NCBI GenBank assembly: GCA_963402885.1
Contig: OY727099.1
Location: 17,379,001 to 17,443,000, forward strand
Length of the DNA stretch: 64,000 bases
Source: Antedon bifida
Taxonomy: Eukaryota; Echinodermata; Crinoidea; Comatulida; Antedonidae
Direction: 5' to 3'
The notes under the pieces are model-generated. The model was given only the letters and a program-made list of their open reading frames with translations. It was not told the origin of the DNA and made no database searches. Positions 31,921 to 43,900 of the stretch are shown piece by piece; within the stretch, counting starts at the first letter, position 1, and every line of letters starts with the position of its first letter. Made by a program: the position numbers and the translations under genes.

Positions 31921-34900
31921 CTAAAAAAAAAAAATGGATTTACAAAACATAAAATTATACAGAGATAGAGGGTTGCAGTTTTGGTCATGCACTGTTTATA
32001 TTTCCTTTAAACTAAACCTGTCATACCTTTTGTTTCAACTATTTCAAATTGTCTAAGGTTAATTTTCCTTCTATAGTTGTCCATTGTGGATTAAACTTAT
32101 AAATTTTTAAAGTTGTATTGTATCCACCTGAAAAAATTTTTGTTACATTTTTTTATTGAATTTAATTTCAATTTCACATGAAAGTTATCCACTTTGACCA
32201 AAAATTGGATGAAAAAAATAAATATTTACCCGAGAAAATCCTAATTTAAAGTAAACAAGGCCTGCTGCAGTCGCGTGCGCAAGTTAGTGTTTACTGACCA
32301 ACCGACCGTCATAGTGAGCTGTAGAATCGCGTTGCACGTGGCTAAAAATGGTCAACCTGAAGTCGGTTAGCTGGCAGCCAACTGGCTTCCAGATTAATTT
32401 AACCCTTTCCCTGAATTAGTTTTGAATTATGCATATTCTTGACTCTATGACCTCCTCTTGACCATATTCAAATCAACAACAAAAATACGTGTGACCAGGG
32501 AGTTGGTGTGACGATTGCAAGACGATGTGGGTTCTGTAGTTATACAAACAAGAAAAACAACTCCTATTTTGAAAATACTATGGCTACTAGCACCTCAAAT
32601 GCATATACAGTCAAAGCTTCTGGACCCTGACCGGGGGAGCAGCCCCTAGCCTACGGAAGGAAGGGTGGTGGGGAACAATGTACTCTGATTATCGATTTGA
32701 GATGTTAAACAAAGCAAGGAATTGAGTTTCATAATGTTTGTTGTCCCATCTGGCAGATTTTATTACTCGCGATTTTCGCCACACGATAATTTTAAAATTA
32801 TTCTAAAAAAGCTACTCTAGTTCGGCTTAGGCTACTTAAGTTATATGAATTGATATTTGATTGATACACGATGATCAAAGGAGGGAGAGAGAAAGAATTG
32901 AAAGGCACGCAAAAATAGTTACACGTAGGCTCACACCACATGCTCAGCGCCTCCGAAAACTTTGCTTAAAGACCCATTCCCTACAATTTGTGACGTTTTG
33001 TAGAAATAATGCTAATAATATTACTTTAAAAACATTAAACCAGGCCATTCCTTGTCTTAAATGTACATTTTATGGTAAATTATGATAAGAAGAGAGAAAC
33101 AATACACTACCTAAGTAGCTTGCGTTGAATTTCCGCTTGTTAGCCGTCTTTAGGCCTAGTCTAGCTAGGCTTAGTTTTGTAGGCCTTTATTGTCTTTCTG
33201 TTTTGCCAGACTCCGTTGATACAAATTGGGGGAAACCTTCTTCCATTTGTTTTGGCCTCACGATTGATCGAAAAGTGGGTGAATTACAGAAGAAAAGCAA
33301 AAATATCAATCCGAGCCCAATGCACGTTGGTATTTATAGTGCCAGGCCGCTAAAATTATTAGATTCAACTTATTTTTCACATTTGTAACCATTTAAAGAC
33401 GAAAAAAGTTATCTCAATTACATTAAATGTAGTTTGTGACCTTAAATTAGATCTAAAAAATGTAGCGTTTGCATTCTGACAGTGAATTGGCTACATTTTT
33501 TGTATCAAGAATCGACAGTAAAATATTGATTTTTGTTTTAAATAGAGGTTCTTTTAAACAAGAAATATTACAAAAACGCTGCTCGCTTGTTGAGTAACAG
33601 TGTGGCCATACGATGACGTCAGAACATCCGAGAAGTAAAGATTCTGCATGAATTCATATCTACAACATCTGCTTACATATTAAATAACAAAAATTGGGGG
33701 TAACCATTGATCCTGGAGAGCTATAATAGATTCAAAATAGGCATAATTTTGACAATATTTTGTAACTTTTTCGACTAAAACGCATGCAAATGGTCTAAAT
33801 CAACGAGTTCGTATGACGTCATTTTAATTAAAATCTGAAAAAATTTAAAAGAATTTAAAAGAAGCTAATTTCAACTGATTTTGGTAGGTATGGGTATGGA
33901 CAACTACCAAAAAAAAAGAAGGGAAGATAGGGGCTGGGGAAAATTTTTTATTGGAGGTCAAAGGTCATTGACCGTTGCCAAATAGCTATAATTCTTGTAT
34001 GAATCATACTAGTATTTCGTCACCAGAATATGGTATCTAGGTAAAATTGGTGTGAACAACAAGGTGCACGTGGTTGATGGAGGATGGCTTCTTCATCAGG
34101 TAAAATGGGCCAGCGGAGCAACTGTCAAGGCTATAGTTGATTCTTATGTCAGGTATGTTGACAATAAATTCAAGAGTGCTACCGTCGTGTTTGATGGCTA
34201 CGGGGAAGAATCATCAACAAAAGATCATGAGCATATACGCCGGATGGCTGGAAAGAAAGTTTGTCCGGACTTGAGTGTCACACTGGACCTGACTGTGTCA
34301 TGTGATAGAGAGGTATTCCTGGCAAATGAGAAAAACAAAGGAGCCTTAATCACGATGATATCTACAGAGATGGCAAGACAGCATATCACTGTACGCCAAG
34401 CAAAGGATGATGGTGACACACTGATTGTTAGATCTGCAATGGATTTGGTCGTAGGTGTTAATTCCCCAGTTGTTGTTGTCACCCAGGACTTGTATCTTCA
34501 AGCAGACTTTGATGGTCTTTACGACATCTCTACCATAGACATCGGTGACCGCAAGGAGTTCCTCTTCAAGTATGGCTGGTCTGGAAACGACACTGTTTCA
34601 TGCATTCATGGACATACCAAATGTGCTCTTTACAAATCCAAATTTCCTGCCAGTGTCATCACAACATTTACATGTACCTGTACCTGTCTCCCAAATTCGA
34701 ACAGCCGGATCAAAGGCAATGCAGATCACATATGGCTGTGGGGATACTCCTCTTGAAAAGTCTCGCTATCTTAAGTTCAAGAAGCAAGCAGCCAAAGGAA
34801 AGATCAATCTGACCGTCTACTACCAACGGAAAATGCAACCGCTCAACATTCCCTGCGTGTTCATCTTCAAGTTGGGATATGGAGGCATCTGAACACCTCG

Positions 34901-37900
34901 GTTCTTGAACCCAAAGGAAGAGGATGGGAATTAGACTCCAACAGAAAACTTAAACCTAAGATGCTCTCTTGTGGTATTGCGCCAGACAACCTTCTCAAAG
35001 GAATCTGCTGCAATTGCAAGGAAGGCGAAAGGCAATGCCAAACCATGAGATGCAGCTGCATGAAAGCTGGCATGTCGTATGTATCTGCATGTGGTGTGTG
35101 CAGTGGACATTGCAAGAATGGAAAGGATAACACAGATGCAGAACTAATTGACAGCGATGAAGAGGAAGCACTATAATTATTATTTTGGTGATTAGTTACT
35201 GTAAGTTATTATCAGCATTATCTTGACCTTGTATTTGGTGGTCAAGACTTGGTTTAGGGTCATTGTCAAATTTAGTTTGACTCATTTATTCTGTGCGTTT
35301 TGACACCATGTACGCCTCAATAAGTCAAAGTTAATGTTTTGGGGATTTTTGTTAATTTAAAAAAAATAATCACTAATAGCATGTTCATGATAGAATAAAT
35401 ACTTTTGACCTTTGACCTCATTTTTTAAGTTGTTTGGTTTTGTTCCAAGTTTTCTTTCTTTTTTATTCTGCATATTTTAACATCAATATACCATTATATG
35501 TTGCTGAAATATCAATTATACTGGGTAGCACTAACATTTCATTTTGTTTAGCCATATGGCGAAAGTCAAAGTATTTTTTTTAGTCAAATCAGTTTATCTA
35601 TAGCCAAAATAGTTAAAGTCCAATTTTTTTATTTAGCCAAATGAATCGGTTTTTAGCCAAAATTAAAAATTGTTGAAATATAATGGTAAAAACATTTTAG
35701 TCTATTTATCTATGTCAACAGGTCTATACACTGTTCCCTTAACGTTTTTGTAAGGCATTTAGCGAGAGAATCATGCCTAAATCACTGTATGATTTAAAAA
35801 AAAAATTTTTTTTAATCATACAGCATTCATACAGTTATCAATTTAATAAGAAACATTTTACAGTTTTCTGAAATCCCCTGAACGCTGTTATTTTTGTTTT
35901 TTACGCTTGGCTGGTCATGTTTGTTTGATGGCTTCCGTCGCGTACCAGGCGAAAATCGTGTCCTGAGACTTCACGGTCACCGCCGCGCAGCGGGTGAACG
36001 TATTGGGTATGCTCAAGAGGTGCGAAAGTGCAGTAGCGCCAGCCCAGGCCTACAAAATTATGTACAACAGTACGTCGTATGCTAAAAATATTGAGGAAAA
36101 TTCCTAGCAAACGAACACTCGTATCGTTGTTGAACGTAAGATAATATAGGCCAAATCACAGAGTACCACGTCTTTCCATCCCTCAGGGCTGCGCCGAAGC
36201 GTTTCTGTCAGGTGGAGAAATTTATATCATCCCGATTATTTGTTACACAACAACACAGAAGCCGGCGGCCGGCCCCGCTCAGCTGTAAAAATGAATGTGT
36301 GTGTTAGCTAAATCCCTGTTAGAATCTACCATTTCCCGAATGTTGTTTTGTTTACTCTACTGACCACGCACGAGGGAAGTTTATTAAGGGTAAAATATGA
36401 AACTACATTAAATTGGCTAAAATGCATAACGCATAAATATTTGATTTCACTAAGATTAAGACGTCATTCATCGAAAATACTATAATGTTTCTTTTTAATC
36501 TGAAAAGTACACCCCTATCGAAAAATAGACAATCCCGGTAAATAGCCGACCGCCATCGATCGTTTGTGCAGCGTGCAACACGTGATAGTTTGGGTAGACT
36601 TCATCATCCATGTGTCGTGTAATGTCTGTCTCTCTGTGCAGTATAGTCCTGCTACCTCCATCATATTGAAATAAAAGAGACGCCTGGTACAACGAAACAA
36701 GTTGACGAAAATGGAGCTTGAAGTAAACAACATGATAACGAACAAAATAAATGCTTGGAGATCGACAAATGGACCTTTTAGTTGGACTTTATGCTTAAGC
36801 CAAAATGATTATTTGATTATCTATTTAATCATATGTCATCGCCAAAATGGCTAAAGTAGCCGTTTTATTTTTCGCCAATCTGGAAACGTTTTCGCCCATG
36901 GCGACTTGGTGATCGGCCAGTGCGAGCCCAGTCATATGCCATTTTATGTAGAAAATTTGACTTTTTGACCTTTGACCACATTTTTAGTGGTCAAGATTTG
37001 ATAAAAAAAATAGGAGATGCACAAGTTCACGTAAATGTCGATATGTTGACAAAGTTACGATATGTTCTGTTTTCACGTTTTAGATAAACATGACATGTCA
37101 CGTCTAAAGTATATATAGTATACACCAGAGCCATATATATAAAGAGTTACGACATTGGATTATAGTCACGTGATATGCAGATCAATTTGTGTCAAGCTTG
37201 TCTCCGGTAATGCATGTAAAGTATAGGAGCAACAAAATACTTTAAATTTTTCTTATATTTAAAAAAATGTAATTGCACATTTTACGGTGAAATATCGATG
37301 TGCACAGCGTACAGAAGTACTTGCAGCAAAGAATATTGCGCGCGCATGCGCTAGTACATTATAAAGTTCGATTGATTGATTTTGGAACAAAACATCCCAT
37401 AACTACGTCCTATTAATGACAATTATGTAATATTTTCAATCCATAATGCATGCTTTGATGACTAAATAAAATAATAAAGTGTCGTGGATATATTTGTTAA
37501 TATATTGAATAGGGTATGAACAATATTAAAATAATAAAGGCAAATTATTACAAATAAAATGATGAACGAGTCTCTGAAAGTTTGTGTCAAAAACACACAG
37601 AGAGCCATATACTGTATAAAAAGATGGGTGAATTTGTGTGTTTTTTGTATTGGTTCATGCTTTGATGTATCCTGACTTGCATGTAGGCCCTAGCATTTAT
37701 TCTTTTGTTATTATAGACACAATATATATATGTTACCAAATTAATACCATTAATAAAATTAATTACTAAAGTAAAAACGGAATATAAGCGTTATTTCATA
37801 GACAAAAAAGTCTAAAAATAACGCATGAACTACAGGAAAACGCTATACAAAATAGACGCGCGCGCCCTCAGCGTGCAAATTCTTTGACACAAAAATGGCT

Positions 37901-40900
37901 TCTAATTTTCTATGTCGTAACTCTTTATATATATGGCTCTGGTATACACTATATATTGTATACATACATACATACAGTGCAGAATAGGTGAAAATAAGTG
38001 ACCAAAGTTATTGGCGCTTTTAAACATGACGATGTCATCACAATTTTAATGGTAAATCATGCGAAAGGTAATTGATTGACCTAGACAATACAAAAAATGG
38101 GGAGATGACGTCACAATGTCCAGTTAGCCATATTGATGTATGATCTGATATCTACAACTCATCTATTTCCATAATATGTAATAATAATAAACTTCACCAT
38201 GTAGTTTAGAAACTATGACTGTTTAAAAAAAGGCATAATTTTGACGAATTTTTTAACTTTTTCATTAAAAAACGCGCGCAAATTGTCCAATTCGACGTGC
38301 TCGTATGACATGATTTTAAGTCAAAATTGTTTGAAAGTTGGTAAAATTACTAGAAAAGGCTGGAAAAACATAAATCACGAAAAAAAAAGATGTTTTTAGC
38401 GCTACGTGCGCACCGTGGGAATTTTTGACATGCTTAAAATTACATGAAACGCGTAGAAATTTGATTAGAAATTGACTTTTCGAATTTTTAATTTTTAAAC
38501 GTGCGTTCGCGCGTAACTTTCTGTGAAACATGCCATTTTTAATCTATAGAAAGTTTGCCCTTGATATTACTTAAATTTTCACCAAGTGTCAATTCAAAAT
38601 GACTTTTGGTTTTTAATCTATGATCAATCATTGAAATTCATAAAATCGCGCGTAAATCATGTTGCGCAACTCTAAAGTCATAATACGAAGTTTCTTGCAC
38701 ATCTACAGCTACAAGTCAATCTTATGACAAAGTTATACAATGTTGGCCAGAATTAGAGATATGCGTGCAACAAAATTCGTGGAAAGGAAGAAGAATATAG
38801 AAAAAAAAGAAAAAGAAAAAAAAAAGATCCTGACAATAGTGTTAGTGTTAAAAGTCGGAATGGAAAGGAGATTGTTTGAAGACGAGCGTTTAATTGAGGA
38901 AGACGGAAGATTGAGTTGCGGAAAACAGGTTTGGGAAAAAGAAACTTGGAGACAAAGATAATAAATTCAGTCTTATTGGCATTGAGTTTGAGCATGTTTT
39001 TTGTCATCCAGATTTGGATTCGGATATGCATTTTACAAGCTTGAGGAGTGAAGAATTATAGTCGGACAGAGGGTTAAACGAGATGTATATTTGAATGTCA
39101 TCGGCATACATATGAAACTGAATCTTATTTGAATGCAAAATAGCAGCGATAGGTAACATGTAAAGTGAGAACAGAAGTGGTCCAAGGACAGACCCTTGAG
39201 GAACACCACAATTTATAATCAAGGGGTTATAACCAACTAGATTTGAACTCGTCACCGAGTTAGGTTATCCGCAGCGCAAACGCCACATGCATGTCATACG
39301 TTAGAATATTGCACACAGAAAAACGATTATGCCATTGAAAAAATGTTAGTGTGCTCTCTATTTTGTGTCTAAGTATATACAGTATACACTATTGTATACG
39401 TACTACATACAGTGCCGAATAGGTGAAAATAAGTGACCAAAGTTATTGACGCTTTTGATACCTTGTTCATTATTGACAGGGTACTGCCACAGTTTTCCTT
39501 CTTCAGTTAGCATAGTCATTTCATCAAATCCATTACCTATACTATAAAATGTTAACATCCTTAATTCCTTCTGTTTCTCTATTTCCCAGATACTTGCCTT
39601 TGTGTCTATCGTTGGAACTGTAAAATATGAATGGGAGTTGAAAAGCATAAGATCCTGACTTGAATTGGGAGTTCTCTTGTTATTATTCTGCATATTGAAA
39701 AAAGTATATTTACATAGGGACCAATGTATCTGCATTTTACATTGTTTCACCAAAATCCAAAATTTAAATCCACCCCCGCCGCCCCACTCCAATAGAACAT
39801 CATTTGGAATAAACACGGCACACCCCTTTAATTCCTCAAATAAATGCCCCACAACGTGATACACAATATTGTATTACTTATTTCTATATTTATATATTAT
39901 ATAGAATTCACAACTGCCATGATCTACAATTTACCAACCATTTTGATACAATTTTTAATTAAACCAAAAAAAAAAAAACTCCTCCCCTGAATAAACGCCA
40001 TGCACTGATAATACCTATTATTATTATTAGTTATCCGCTTGGTATACCAAGCGGATAACTCCTTGTTATTGTATGGGATCAATAGTTTTTTTCTGTATTA
40101 TTCTTGGATCCTTCCTTCCTTTTTGTGAGTCGCGTTTCTCTAAAATGTGTAAACATAACATTTCATAACTTTGACAACATATGGGCATTTACGTGAAGTT
40201 GTGCACCTCCTATTTTTGAATGACGTCATAGTTGCGCAACGTGACTTACGCGCAATTTTATGAATTTCAATGATTGATTATAGATTAAAAACCAAAAGTC
40301 ATTTAGTATTGACACTTTGACAAAATTTAAGTCATATCAGGGGCAAACTTTCTACGGATTAAAAATGGCATGTTTCACAAGAAGTTACGCGCGCACGCGC
40401 ATTTAAAATTTCAAAATGCGCAAAATTAATTTCTAATCAACTTTTTATGCGTTTCTTGTCATTTTGAGCATGTCAAAAATTCCCACGGGCGCGCAATTTT
40501 TTACGCACGCGGTGCGCACGTAGCGTTAAAAACATATTTTTTTCTCTTGAATTATATTTTTCAAGTCTTTCCTAGTAATTTTGAAAACAATTTAGACCTT
40601 TTCCAGTTTAAATAACGCCATACGAACACGTTGAATTAGACAATTCGTGCGCGTTTTTTATGAAAAAGCTTAAAAAATCGTCAAAATTATGTCTTTTTTT
40701 AAACAGTCATAGTTTCTAAAGTAAACCGTGAACCGTTTATTTTTATTACAAAATCTAGAAGTTGATGAGTTGTAGATATCGGATCATGCATCGATAAGGC
40801 TAAAAAAGCATTGTGACGTCATCGTATGGCCACACGAATGTAAAAATTAGGATTTTTGTCTCTTTCGTTATTGCTCATCACATTCAATGGAGCGCATCAC

Positions 40901-43900
40901 GCTTATCTGTATTCCTTTTTCTCCTAAATTTATATATTGTGTAGGTCAATCAACTTTCTTTAGCATGAGATAAAAATATTTTAATTTTTATGACGTCATC
41001 ATGCCTAAAAATTTTAATTACGTGGGTCATTAATTTCATCTTTACAGTAAATTTTAATCTGTAATAGCTCGTAAGAATAAAATGTGATAATCACGATTAA
41101 AACGTTTTCTGGAAGCTATTGGATTGTAGATACGAATCCATGTAAACATTTTGCCAATCGGATGTTGTGACGTCATCATATGGCCAGTTGAATAAAAAAA
41201 GTCGTATTTTCATATTTTGCGTAATAGTTCATCACATTTAAAAGGGTGCGCATCTATATTTTACGTATTCAAATTTCTTCTACACGTTAATATGTTGTTC
41301 CTGAGATAATTTCCTCCAGAAATTGCTATTTAAGTGTTTCATTTTGATACCGTCGCCATGTTAAAAATTGGAATAAATGGCGGGTCCCGTAATTTCACCT
41401 ATTCTACACTGTATGTAATATGTATACAGATTATACTCTTTGCATGTATATACTATATGACACAAATTGACAGAATTCAGCACTAACAGCATATCATATT
41501 CTTCAGTTCTTGTCATAATGCCATAATCTTTATCTGTGTGCAATATTCCAACGTATGACGTGCACGTGGCGTTTGTCGTTGTGCGGATAACTAACTCGTC
41601 AAAGTGACGAGTTTCATGTCTAGTTCCAATTTAAATCGTTCAATTATGGCTGGCCTATTTAGAATGCTACAGTACAATACTTTATAATAATCAAAATAAC
41701 AACAACATTATTGCTGCATGATAACTCTGTCATAATGTTCTATTGTTTTATACAATCACAACAATGTAAATACTCCATTTTTTGGTAAAAGACAAAAGAA
41801 ATAAACCTACCATTTTTATCCTTTTCTAATGGTTCAAATATATTCAATCTGTATCTCTCGAATATTGAACGCCTTTGGATGAAACAAGAAAATACTTTTA
41901 GGGATCACATCAAAAGTATTCTACTGCTATTTAATGAGACAGCAATAAACAGTTTGTTTGGTTAACCAGAAATTTAAAAAAAACTTAGAAAAAGTAAACA
42001 AAGTATAGTTTCTGGAATAACTGCAGCAGCAGAATAACTTTGACATGGTCCCTTACTTTCCATATATTCAATTTAACTAGCTTCACAGTAATATACTATG
42101 CTCAACATTATTTTGATGTCATCAAAATAGATCACACAAACAATATTGTTGTCTCAATGCGCTGTGGACAGTAGTTTTCAACTACATGCTTCTCTCCAAA
42201 GGGTCACGTCATGTCTGTGCTGCCAACTACAGCACTATAAAAACAGAATATGAAGTAAGAAACTCAAGACATCCAGAATTTGTGTGAACAAATTCACCTA
42301 GTTGAAAACAGGCTTTATGAAGTAAAAAACCTACTTGCGTTGCCTTTTGTAAGGCATGTTCTGTGAAGTCGTCTTATAGTCTTTCATATCCGCCACATCT
42401 GTGTCTACCTGACTGATAAAAACTTTTTTAAAATGGCCATCATTTTTCTCTTGGACGTTAACCTCTTTCTGAGCTTCGTTCTTATTTTGTTGAACTTTCA
42501 ACCCTGACATAAGGGAAGTTAAATTACTTGCATCTTCTGGTTGTTCCGAACTACGTAACCTGTGAAGAAGGTCAGATTCAATACTGTATTCTTCACCCTG
42601 CTGCAATATATCCGGCCTGTTAAAATATAGAAATTAATAATTTCAATATTGTAGAAGATTAGATCCATTATCAAACATGTTTTTTCTTTTTCTTTTATCC
42701 TTTTGGATGTCGGATATCACAGCTATCTGTACAGTATTTTCACTTAAAATGTTGTTGTTCAATTTACCTGAAAAAATTGTATTAAACCCAAAAAAATGTA
42801 AAATTGGCTGACAGCAAACAGGTTTTGGTTTAATATAACAGTTAATTTTGTCTTTCTAATTGGAAACATTTTTTTCTACAGAAGTATTAACTTCATGTAC
42901 AAAATGGCCTATTCAAAGTCTGATTTTATTAATCATGTTTCATGTTCTTTAATTAAACGAATGACAATGCAAAATTTAGGTTACAAACTAGGCAATACAA
43001 ACATTACATTAGGCATTACCAAGCACAACAAACCTTTCGGAAATCTGTTTAGCTGCCAATGCCTGGGCATCCTGTCTCTCCAATTCATTAATGAGATCCT
43101 CTTCTGCCTCTTCACGCTCTGGTAGTGATGCTACGGTTTGCTTTAATGCATCCCTAAATCAAGGTGAAAATTTTTATTTTACTCAATAAGTATAAATCTG
43201 TATCATTAATAAACCCTAAAAAAAACACATTTACAGCTATTGCCAAATTGGTGCAGTTTTGTAAAAGATAACATTTTTTTATTATGACACACTATACAGT
43301 ACTTCATAGTCACGTATGTCGGAGGGCTATACACTTTATGCATGCTGACTGCCAGTGATCTAAACAATAGGTGCATACTGTATACTTGTCTGGCGGTGTC
43401 CCTTTGTACAAATTGTTTATACAGCTCACTGCAGTATACGCGTTAATATCACCTGCGGTGTATCATGGTTACATCAAGGGAAAACAGTACAATAATAAGC
43501 CACATGCAACTGACTGTTAATCACGTGAAACCGGAATATGCGATTATCAATTTTGGAGGGATCCAATTAAGTTTTAACTAAATAAACGCTTTGATTACAG
43601 TGTTTGAGACACGTTTTGAATAGTTACTGTAAATCAAATTTTTAAACACCCTCATAATTAATGGATTAATGATCTGCAAAGAACAGATTGCAGTCGCACA
43701 AGTTTGTTGAGGTGGTGTTTCTTGGTTTTACTTTACAGTGCTACGATCCAATTAAAAACAATTGTTAAATGATTTAAAAGGCATAGAATCGCCAAGCAAG
43801 TAGGCCTATAGGTTTAATAAAAATTTACCTAAGATTGTCATAAGCTCTTTTGTTCAAACTTGTTAGCATAGACCTACACCTCGATCGATCGCTGACTGGT

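Noticed and set aside
34545-34892. Separate 115-codon gene overlapping the nuclease-like frame
   Set aside because: Its second half ([12 protein letters not shown]) is the shifted continuation of the same broken gene. The first half is a shadow frame.
35880-36300. CpG-island-like promoter
   Set aside because: GC-rich compared with neighbours, but no gene starts here on either strand and it lies inside a possible inverted-repeat element in an intron.
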